Shown here one piece after another: positions 28,274 to 35,520 of a stretch of 64,000 nucleotides of DNA. The DNA comes from Marinomonas arctica. Lineage in GTDB: Bacteria > Pseudomonadota > Gammaproteobacteria > Pseudomonadales > Marinomonadaceae. Made by a program: the position numbers and the translations under genes. How positions within the stretch are numbered: position 1 is the first letter of the stretch; every line of letters begins with the position of its first letter. Location: assembly GCF_003259225.1 (NCBI RefSeq), contig NZ_QHJF01000004.1:62001-126000 (forward strand). Reading direction: 5' to 3'. Under the pieces are notes generated by a model. It was not told where the DNA came from and did not search any database. It was given only the letters and a program-made list of their open reading frames with translations.

Positions 28274-28476
28274 CAGCATCATGTTGCAAAGCCTTAGGGG
28301 CAGAGTCTTCTTGCCTAAGAAGTGCTAGTGAATTGAAATTGTTATCGTTTGGGTCATTTTCATAGAGTAAATATTTACAAATGGCAATTTGTGATTAGTT
28401 ACATTTGTTGTATCCTGGTACTTATTATCAACTAAGCTCATCATAGAGATGGTTTTGATCGCACTTCATAGAGTAG

Positions 28477-29733
28477 ATGTTAATGGAATCGGGAAGCAAT
28501 AAAAAAGCTGGGACTTATATAGACCTATTCTCAGGTTGTGGTGGTTTTTCTTTAGGGCTTGGGAAGGCTGGTTGGGAAGGGCTTTTTGCGGTCGAAAAAG
28601 ACCCTATGGCTTTCGATACTTTTAAACACAACTTAATTGAAGGTAAATATGCCCATTTTAATTGGCCTGAATGGCTTCCTTTACAATCAACGACTATTCA
28701 GGACATCCTCACTCAATACCCAGATCAATTAGCGTCATTAAAAGGAAAAGTGGACCTGATTGCTGGTGGCCCACCATGCCAAGGTTTTTCACTTGCGGGA
28801 AGACGTAATGCTCTAGACCCTCGTAACAAGCTATCTGAAGAATACATGAACATGGTGGAAATAGTATCGCCAAAGTATCTAGTGTTAGAGAATGTGAGAG
28901 GTTTCAATTCAACATTTAAAGATGCTAAAGGACAACGTGAGAAGCTGCCTTATTCCATGATAGTGAAGGCCAGGCTTGAAGCGTTAGGCTATCACGTATT
29001 TACTGATTATCTTCATAGTGAGCATTATGGTGTTCCGCAAAAAAGAACGCGTTTCATCATGATTGGTATTCGATCAGATCTAATTAAAGATGATATCGAT
29101 CCTTTTCAAATATTGGCATCACTTCGTTTGGATTTTTTAGATAAGAAAAAACTTCCTCATACACCTGTTAGTGTTCACTCTGCCATTGGCGATTTAGAAA
29201 CATCTAAATATCCGCTTATTTACCATTCTGGTAGCCATATTCAAGGGTTTAAGCAAATTGATTATAAACCGCCTCGTAGATTAAATGCTTATCAAAATCT
29301 AATGCGAGAGGGATTGAAGAGCGCTAAACCAAATAGTTTGCGTATTGCACGTCATCGTCCAGAAACCATAGAAAAGTTCAAAACCATCCTTGAATTATGC
29401 CAACCAGGGAAAGGTTTAAGTGATGAGCATAAAAAAATTATTGGGACCAAAAAACAAGTCATTTCTGTACTGAACCCTAATGAGCCATCACGAACATTAA
29501 CGACATTGCCTGATGATTTACTGCATTACTCAGAACCCAGAATTCTGACTGTTAGAGAGAATGCCAGAATTCAGTCATTTCCTGATGATTACGTATTTAA
29601 AGGAAAATACACAACAGGTGGTTCACGAAGAACGCAAGAGTGTCCTCGGTATACACAAGTTGGTAATGCTGTGCCGCCCATGTTAGGTGAAGTACTTGGC
29701 GAGCTAATATATAAATTGAAAGGTGTTTACTAA
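28477..29733 (+). CDS. DNA cytosine-5 methyltransferase
   Basis: A 418-aa C5 methyltransferase. Motif I is DLFSGCGGFSLGL (from D16), motif IV is GGPPCQGF with catalytic C101, motif VI is LENV (E138), motif VIII is QKRTRF (188-193) and motif X is QVGNAVPP near the C-terminus. The target recognition domain lies at roughly residues 230-350; its specificity cannot be read. It is the first gene of a tightly packed four-gene operon without a recognisable DNA restriction enzyme. The ATG two codons later (28483) is also possible. Confidence 0.93.
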   Translation: MLMESGSNKKAGTYIDLFSGCGGFSLGLGKAGWEGLFAVEKDPMAFDTFKHNLIEGKYAHFNWPEWLPLQSTTIQDILTQYPDQLASLKGKVDLIAGGPPCQGFSLAGRRNALDPRNKLSEEYMNMVEIVSPKYLVLENVRGFNSTFKDAKGQREKLPYSMIVKARLEALGYHVFTDYLHSEHYGVPQKRTRFIMIGIRSDLIKDDIDPFQILASLRLDFLDKKKLPHTPVSVHSAIGDLETSKYPLIYHSGSHIQGFKQIDYKPPRRLNAYQNLMREGLKSAKPNSLRIARHRPETIEKFKTILELCQPGKGLSDEHKKIIGTKKQVISVLNPNEPSRTLTTLPDDLLHYSEPRILTVRENARIQSFPDDYVFKGKYTTGGSRRTQECPRYTQVGNAVPPMLGEVLGELIYKLKGVY

Positions 29734-29737
29734 GCAT

Positions 29738-32119
29738 ATGGAAAAGCAATTTAAAGTAAGTTCAGCATTAAAAAATATTATAGGTAAAGACCTAATTGTT
29801 GATGACTTTGTCGCAATATTTGAGCTAGTAAAAAACTCTTTCGATGCTAACTCAAGACATGTAGAAGTTTCATTTGAAAATATCGTCGAGGGTGAATCTA
29901 AGCTTATTATTCAAGATGATGGAAAAGGAATGGATCTTGATGATATTGACAATAAATGGCTCTTTGTCGCTTATTCAGCTAAAAAAGAAGGTACTGAGGA
30001 CTATAGAGATGAAATTAAGTCTAAAAGAATCCATGCTGGAGCTAAAGGTATTGGCCGTTTTTCTTGTGATAGGCTGGGTGAAAAATTATCAATATACTCC
30101 AGAAGAAATGAAAACGATGAATTTTCGAAATTAACAATAGACTGGATTGATTTCGAATCGGATATGAAAACTAATTTCGATTCAATTAATGTTAATTATG
30201 AATTGATAGATAATTGTCCATACGAACTCTTGACAGGAACAATACTAGAGATTTCCAGTTTAAGATCTAATTGGGATGCAGAAAAACTAATTCGGCTTAG
30301 ACAATCTTTAGAAAAATTAATAAATCCATCACAGAACAATAATGGAGATTCATTTTCTATAACCCTTAATGCTCCTGATTTTTTAGAACATGATGATATT
30401 AGAAAAGACACTTCTAAAGAGCATGAGATTATCAATGGCCCAATTAAAAACTTTCTTTTTGAAAAATTAGGTTTAAAAACAACAAAAATAGAAGTTTCTA
30501 TAGATAGTGAAGGGTCTAATATAACAACAAAACTATATGACCGAGGAATATTTATTTATGAACTTAAAGAAAAAAATATATTCATCACAAGTGGTAATAA
30601 TCTAAGAGATATTAATATTAATCTATTTGCTTTAAGTACAACCACTAAAACTATTTTTACTAAGCATATGGGCGTAAGACCTGTAAGATTTGGTTCTGTT
30701 TTTGTATATAAAAATGGTTTTAGAATATTACCTATTGGCGAACTTGGAAGAGGTGATGTTTTTGGTTTAGATAATAGAAAGCAGCAAGGTCAAATGCGGT
30801 ATTTTGGTACTCGTGATTTATTTGGACGAGTTGAAATAAACGGCGAGAATGAAGAGTTAAAAGAGTCTTCTAGTAGAGATGGTGGACTTGAAAGAAATGA
30901 AACATTTTTAACTCTGAATTCATTTTTTATGGAAAAAGCACTTAAAAGATTAGAGAGATATGCTATAGATGTAGTTAAATTTGGTAATGTGGAAAATATT
31001 GATGTGAGTGACTTGAAGCAAAGTATCACTCAAGATGATAAAGCCTTGATTTTTATTGAAGCTTTAACAAAAAGCGAGGATATTATAGATATTAAATATA
31101 ATCCTGAACTTTTTGATATTGTTAGCGATTCGTCCGAAAAAAGCCTAAAAGCAATATTGAAAAATTTATCAAGGATTGCTGTTGAATCTAATAATATAGA
31201 ACTAGATAAAGAAGTAAAAAAAATAAAATCGCGCTTGGCTGATTTTCAAAAATTAGCTATTGATTCGGATGAAGAGGCAGGAAAAGAGCGCAAGGCAAGA
31301 GAGCATGCAGAGAAACAAGCTAGGTTAGAAGCAGAGAGAGCAAGACAAGAAGCCGAAAAAGCAAGAGCCGCAGAGTCTAGAGCACAGGATGCTGAAAAAA
31401 AATCAGATGAAGTTTTTAAAGAGTCTCTTTTTTTGAAGTCAATGATGAATTCAGATTTAGATAATATTATCGCTCTTCATCATCATATTGGAATAGCTGC
31501 CGGAACAATTGAAAACTATGTTAGAAATGTTAGTAATAAAATTAGAAGTGGTAAGCCAGTTTCGACTGAAACATTTCTTCATGTATTAGATGAAATTTCT
31601 TATGTCACAAGACAAATAAAAGCTACTACTAACTTTGCTACCAAAGCTAATTTTAATTTAGAAGCCGAAATTATTACAGAAAATATTTATTCTTATATTC
31701 AGGAATATGTGCTTAATATATGTTCCGGACTTGTGAAAGTTGATGGTGATTTTAGGACTGATATAAATTTTATTTGGAAAAATGTTAATCCAATAGAGTT
31801 TAATGTTCAATTTAGGCCGTTAGAAATTGCAATGGTTATTGATACAATGATTAATAATGCTGTAAAAGCTAAAGCAAAAAAAATAACTTTTAGCGCTGAA
31901 GTGATCGATAATGGTTTAGATATTTATATAAGTGATGATGGAAAGGGTATAGAAAAATCAATACGTGATAAAATCTTCGATATGGGTTTCACCACAACAA
32001 AAGGGTCTGGGCTTGGCTTGCATCACGCAAAAAATATCATGGAGAAAATTAATGGTAATATCGAATTATTAGATGCTGAAGATAATAAAGCAAATTTTGT
32101 ACTGACATTTACAAGGTAG
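29738..32119 (+). CDS. Double GHKL ATPase / histidine-kinase-like protein
   Basis: A 793-aa protein with two Bergerat-fold ATPase modules. The first (about 1-420) has the N box FELVKNSFDAN (E29, N33), DDGKGMD (60-66) and GAKGIGRFS (101-109), resembling MutL/MORC/HSP90-type ATPases. A charged coiled coil (about 505-560) leads to a helix with LHHHIGIAAG, a possible phospho-acceptor region. A histidine-kinase-type ATPase follows (700-793: MINNAVKAKAKK, DDGKGI, GSGLGLHH). No membrane segment is seen. GTG-led translation from 29723 is possible but AAAGGTG favours 29738. Strongly AT-rich. It starts 4 bp after the methyltransferase stop. Confidence 0.82.
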   Translation: MEKQFKVSSALKNIIGKDLIVDDFVAIFELVKNSFDANSRHVEVSFENIVEGESKLIIQDDGKGMDLDDIDNKWLFVAYSAKKEGTEDYRDEIKSKRIHAGAKGIGRFSCDRLGEKLSIYSRRNENDEFSKLTIDWIDFESDMKTNFDSINVNYELIDNCPYELLTGTILEISSLRSNWDAEKLIRLRQSLEKLINPSQNNNGDSFSITLNAPDFLEHDDIRKDTSKEHEIINGPIKNFLFEKLGLKTTKIEVSIDSEGSNITTKLYDRGIFIYELKEKNIFITSGNNLRDININLFALSTTTKTIFTKHMGVRPVRFGSVFVYKNGFRILPIGELGRGDVFGLDNRKQQGQMRYFGTRDLFGRVEINGENEELKESSSRDGGLERNETFLTLNSFFMEKALKRLERYAIDVVKFGNVENIDVSDLKQSITQDDKALIFIEALTKSEDIIDIKYNPELFDIVSDSSEKSLKAILKNLSRIAVESNNIELDKEVKKIKSRLADFQKLAIDSDEEAGKERKAREHAEKQARLEAERARQEAEKARAAESRAQDAEKKSDEVFKESLFLKSMMNSDLDNIIALHHHIGIAAGTIENYVRNVSNKIRSGKPVSTETFLHVLDEISYVTRQIKATTNFATKANFNLEAEIITENIYSYIQEYVLNICSGLVKVDGDFRTDINFIWKNVNPIEFNVQFRPLEIAMVIDTMINNAVKAKAKKITFSAEVIDNGLDIYISDDGKGIEKSIRDKIFDMGFTTTKGSGLGLHHAKNIMEKINGNIELLDAEDNKANFVLTFTR

Positions 32120-32123
32120 ATAA

Positions 32124-32969
32124 ATGAAATTCAGAATAATATGGATAGATGATTCGACTACTTGGGTTAATTCTGTCAGTGACTCTCTTGTTGAAGCATT
32201 TGAAGGCGTAAAATTTACACCAGTCATTCAAAAGTTTGGTGTTATTGATGATTCTGCTAAAGAAGCGATTAATAATAACTATTTAGATCTACTAATTATT
32301 GATTGCAATCTTCCGGGAGTGAATGGTAATGACTTCATCGATGAGTTGAGAGCGAATAAATGTTTCTCTCACATAATTTTTTATTCTCAAGATGCAAGTA
32401 ACTTGAAATTAGTTAAACAAGATGATCACTTTTCTCACGTGACACCTAGAGATAATTTTCCTGATTTGATTGAGCAAGTAGCTGATCAAGCTTATAGAAA
32501 ATATAATCATCCATCATTTATGCGTGGACTACTTCTCTCTGAGTTTATAGACTTAGAAAGTTTGCTTGATGATTTGATATCTCAGTGCTTCAAAAATGAA
32601 AGCTCTTACTTCAGAGAGACGATTATTAATAAGGGAGGAGAATCGTTTAGTCTTGGTACAAAGCTGAAATTTGTTGCTCGATTAGTAAAAGATTCTAAAG
32701 CTATGAATGAAGAGATTAGAGCCTCATTAGATAATATTGGTTTCACATCAAGTGGGTTTAGCGATAAAATTATTAAGAGACGAAACATATTAGCTCACGC
32801 TCATCCCTTATATGATAATGATACTGGTAAAATAACACTTAAAAGCGCTTTTGATGACGTGGATTTTACGGGCGATTGGTTTTTTGAAACACGCAGTTAT
32901 ATTCACGATTATAAAAATAAGGTCAAAAGATTAATATCCTCAGACTTATTTATTATTGTTAACCCTTAA
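32124..32969 (+). CDS. Receiver domain fused to HEPN-like domain
   Basis: A 281-aa protein. The N-terminal receiver shows the acidic pair D9-D10, the phospho-acceptor D60 in LLIIDCNLPGVNG and S88 in the Thr/Ser position; the usual late lysine is not obvious (VTPRD). The C-terminal part (about 135-281) is alpha-helical and carries R220-N-I-L-A-H225, the RNxxxH motif of HEPN ribonucleases, instead of a DNA-binding domain. I infer a kinase-triggered RNase effector. It starts 4 bp after the ATPase/kinase gene, its presumed partner. Confidence 0.75.
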   Translation: MKFRIIWIDDSTTWVNSVSDSLVEAFEGVKFTPVIQKFGVIDDSAKEAINNNYLDLLIIDCNLPGVNGNDFIDELRANKCFSHIIFYSQDASNLKLVKQDDHFSHVTPRDNFPDLIEQVADQAYRKYNHPSFMRGLLLSEFIDLESLLDDLISQCFKNESSYFRETIINKGGESFSLGTKLKFVARLVKDSKAMNEEIRASLDNIGFTSSGFSDKIIKRRNILAHAHPLYDNDTGKITLKSAFDDVDFTGDWFFETRSYIHDYKNKVKRLISSDLFIIVNP

Positions 32970-32970
32970 A

Positions 32971-33429
32971 ATGAAAAAAAATACAATAGTTATTGTAGAC
33001 TTGGATGGAACATTAGCTTTAAACAAACATCGTTTCCATCATATTGATAAGTCCTTAGGCCAAAAAATAGACTGGGATACCTACTTTCAAGCCTGTGATC
33101 AAGATGCTCCGCATACACCAGTGATAGAAACCATTAAGGCATTGAAGGAACAGGGTTATAAGGTTCATATTTTCTCTGCTCGCGGTGACATTGTGAGAGG
33201 TAAAACAATTCAATGGCTGCACCGATTCAATGTTCCATTTGATGATTTAACAATGCGAGAAATGAACTCCTATACGCCTGATGAAGAGCTAAAAAAACAA
33301 TGGTTACTCTCTTATTACCCTAATTATCAAAACGATATTTTTTGTGTTTTTGATGATAGAGATAAAGTTGTCAAAATGTGGCGATCAATGGGGTTAACCT
33401 GTTTTCAAGTAGCTGAGGGAAACTTCTAG
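32971..33429 (+). CDS. Pnkp-type 3'-phosphatase (HAD superfamily)
   Basis: A 152-aa HAD protein resembling the phosphatase half of T4 polynucleotide kinase. The catalytic motif is VDLDGTLA (nucleophile and acid Asp), then the family pattern SARGD, KTIQWL, and VFDDRDKVVKMWR near the C-terminus, ending CFQVAEGNF. T4 Pnkp removes 3'-phosphates and 2',3'-cyclic phosphates during RNA repair; no kinase half is present here. ATG at 32971 follows the previous stop by one base. An alternative TTG start overlaps that gene. Confidence 0.82.
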   Translation: MKKNTIVIVDLDGTLALNKHRFHHIDKSLGQKIDWDTYFQACDQDAPHTPVIETIKALKEQGYKVHIFSARGDIVRGKTIQWLHRFNVPFDDLTMREMNSYTPDEELKKQWLLSYYPNYQNDIFCVFDDRDKVVKMWRSMGLTCFQVAEGNF

Positions 33430-33500
33430 AAACAGTAAATTTTCGGCATATCTGGGTTTAGAAGCAGATCAGCAGATCGTGAACTTTCGGTCCCGTTCAT

Positions 33501-33520
33501 GTACGTTACAATTAACGTAC
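33501..33520. promoter_or_regulatory. Palindrome before rhuM
   Basis: A perfect inverted repeat GTACGTTA-CAAT-TAACGTAC, 67 bp before the RhuM start, in a 157-bp gap. It looks like a dimeric repressor site. The binding protein is unknown. Confidence 0.45.
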
Positions 33521-33586
33521 TATTGATGTCTCGACACACTATTCAGAATCCTGAGAAGCAGGTATACAAGGGCTTTGATACACACA

Positions 33587-34618
33587 ATGACCACTAAGTT
33601 AATCCGCAATAGCACGGCTGAGTTTTTGATTTTTACTGGGAAATCTGGTGAGCTGAGCATTGAGGCCCGTTATGAAGAAGACACTATTTGGCTTTCTCAA
33701 AAGCTGATTGCTGAGTTGTTCGATGTTGATGTCCGAACGGTCAGTGAACACTTAAAAAATATCTACTCACTAAGAGAGCTTGATCAAGATGCAACCATCC
33801 GGAAATTCCGGATAGTTCAAGTTGAGGGCAGCCGTGAGGTAAATCGAAATATAGATTTTTACAACCTAGACGCGATTATCTCTGTCGGTTATCGCGTGAA
33901 TTCTGTGCGAGCGACTCAGTTCCGTCAGTGGGCGACTCAGGTGTTGCGAGAGTTTTCTATCAAGGGTTATGTGATCGATAAAGAGCGCATGGAGAACGGA
34001 AGCTTTCTGGGTGAAGATTACTTTGAGCGCTTGCTGGAAGAAATTCGTGAAATTCGCCGTTCTGAACGACGTTTTTATCAGAAGATCACCGATATTTACG
34101 CAACCAGTGTTGATTACAATAAAAATGCGCCAACCACTCAATCCTTTTTTGCGACAGTGCAAAACAAACTGCATTTTGCGATTCATGGACAGACTGCTGC
34201 CGAGTTGATCAAAGCGAGAGCCGATAGCAGTAAGCCAAATATGGGGCTGACTCATTGGGCGAAAGGACCAGAAGGAAAGGTGTTAAAAACCGATGTGGAC
34301 GTAGCTAAAAACTATCTCAGTCAGGATGAGCTCCAGTCGTTAGGGCTGATCTTCAACGCGTATCTTGATTTAGCGGAAAGTCGTGCAAGACGCAATATTC
34401 CCATGACGATGGAAGATTGGTCGAAGCGGTTGGATATGTTATTAGAGTTTGATGATAGAGATATTTTGACTAATGCCGGATCGATCTGTGCGAAAATCGC
34501 CAAAGACTTTGCGGAATCAGAATTTGAGAAGTATCGAGTCGTACAGGATCGTTTATTTGAAAGTGACTTCGATAAGATGATCAAAAAGGTTGAGAGTGAA
34601 GGATCGGTGGATAAGTAA
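33587..34618 (+). CDS. RhuM family protein
   Basis: A 343-aa RhuM-like protein, a family common in prophages and defence or pathogenicity islands. The N-terminal half holds a Bro/KilA-type DNA-binding-like region (WLSQKLIAELFDVDVRTVSEHLKNIY, then REVNRNIDFYNLDAIISVGYRVNS) and the C-terminal half is helical. The biochemical function of RhuM is not established. ATG at 33587 is chosen; a TTG four codons earlier is open. A strong terminator follows. Confidence 0.85.
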   Translation: MTTKLIRNSTAEFLIFTGKSGELSIEARYEEDTIWLSQKLIAELFDVDVRTVSEHLKNIYSLRELDQDATIRKFRIVQVEGSREVNRNIDFYNLDAIISVGYRVNSVRATQFRQWATQVLREFSIKGYVIDKERMENGSFLGEDYFERLLEEIREIRRSERRFYQKITDIYATSVDYNKNAPTTQSFFATVQNKLHFAIHGQTAAELIKARADSSKPNMGLTHWAKGPEGKVLKTDVDVAKNYLSQDELQSLGLIFNAYLDLAESRARRNIPMTMEDWSKRLDMLLEFDDRDILTNAGSICAKIAKDFAESEFEKYRVVQDRLFESDFDKMIKKVESEGSVDK

Positions 34619-34640
34619 AACATGACGCCTAAGCCTAGAT

Positions 34641-34672
34641 GCGAAAAAACCGGCCAAAGCCGGTTTTTTCGC
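34641..34672 (+). terminator. Rho-independent terminator after rhuM
   Basis: A perfect 14-bp stem (GCGAAAAAACCGGC and its complement) with a CAAA loop and an internal run of six Ts. It lies 22 bp past the stop and would work in both directions. Confidence 0.88.
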
Positions 34673-34873
34673 TTTAACAGCCAGCGTAACTGAATCGCTG
34701 CGTACAAGGCTGAGTTGTAAGTCTCATGATAGTGGTCATTTTGATAACCTTGAATTCAATATAATCTATCAGCTCTATTAATTTTATAATTCTAGGCTAT
34801 ATATGAGTGAGTTAATTCATTTTTGCTAGAGTGCTAGAGAAAACGTTAGGTAGGCTTAAGCAAATTATCGGTC

Positions 34874-34903
34874 TATAATTGATCTATATTTAGGCCTATG
34901 GAG
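34874..34903 (+). promoter_or_regulatory. Probable -10 and ribosome site of the Phd/ParE pair
   Basis: A consensus -10 hexamer TATAAT at 34874-34879 is followed by the palindrome TAGGCCTA (34891-34898), a possible antitoxin operator, and GGAG just before the ATG at 34909. No good -35 is seen. Confidence 0.4.
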
Positions 34904-34908
34904 CTTTT

Positions 34909-35133
34909 ATGAATATTCAAACTGTGTCATACCTGAAAGCAAACGCGAATAATCTCTCTTTAGATGATCCTTTGCACGTCACTCAGAACGGCAAAGAGGT
35001 GTATGTTGTGCAGGCCTCGCAGGCTTACTATGAGCAGCAAGAAACCATTGCTTTGCTTAAGCTGATCAACCTTTCTGAGCGTAGTTTGAATCAAAAGGGT
35101 GAACTGTCTTTAGATGAGGCATTTGATGTCTAA
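34909..35133 (+). CDS. Phd/YefM-type antitoxin
   Basis: A 74-aa protein of the Phd/YefM fold: an N-terminal dimerising and DNA-binding part (VSYLKANANNLSLDDPLHVTQNGKEVYVV) and a short C-terminal tail ending GELSLDEAFDV that would wrap the toxin. It overlaps the toxin gene by 8 bp. It is expected to repress its own promoter, possibly at TAGGCCTA upstream. Confidence 0.85.
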   Translation: MNIQTVSYLKANANNLSLDDPLHVTQNGKEVYVVQASQAYYEQQETIALLKLINLSERSLNQKGELSLDEAFDV

Positions 35134-35467
35134 GTCTTTTCAAGTTGTCGCTACGCCAGTATTTAAAGAGACACTTAAAAAGCTATCTGCATTCCTAACT
35201 CGCAAACATGGGGCTGTCGTGGCCGATGACGCTCGGAGCCTAATTAAACAACAAGTTCAGGAACTGAGTATTCATCCTTTTTCCTCCCCGATCAGTGAGC
35301 GTTTATCCGCTTTGGGTTTTATGGACTATCGCCAAATGCTGGTAGACCAGCACAACTTAGTTTTCTATCGAGTCGATGAAGAGGCAAACAAGGTTGTGCT
35401 TATTGCTGTGATGGATAGTCGACAAAGCATTGAGCAGCTGCTTTATGAAACCATGCTGGTGCTGTAG
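35126..35467 (+). CDS. RelE/ParE-superfamily toxin
   Basis: A 113-aa basic protein of the RelE/ParE fold (TPVFKETLKKLSAF near the N-terminus and YRVDEEANKVVLIAVMDSRQS near the C-terminus). Relatives either cut mRNA on ribosomes or poison gyrase; this cannot be decided from sequence. ATG at 35126 is chosen, with GATGAGG six bases upstream, rather than the ATG at 35114, which overlaps the antitoxin more deeply. Confidence 0.83.
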   Translation: MSKSFQVVATPVFKETLKKLSAFLTRKHGAVVADDARSLIKQQVQELSIHPFSSPISERLSALGFMDYRQMLVDQHNLVFYRVDEEANKVVLIAVMDSRQSIEQLLYETMLVL

Positions 35468-35520
35468 ATGATGAAAGAGCCTAAGAATCTGAAAGCGAAG
35501 GACCGGGAGAGAAATAGAAC

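Noticed and set aside
28477-29733. Ordinary type II restriction-modification locus
   Set aside because: The methyltransferase has no neighbouring DNA endonuclease or Vsr-type gene; the operon partners are signalling and RNA-type proteins.
33587-34618. Prophage indicated by the RhuM gene
   Set aside because: No capsid, tail, lysis, integrase or repressor genes are found nearby; RhuM also occurs in islands.
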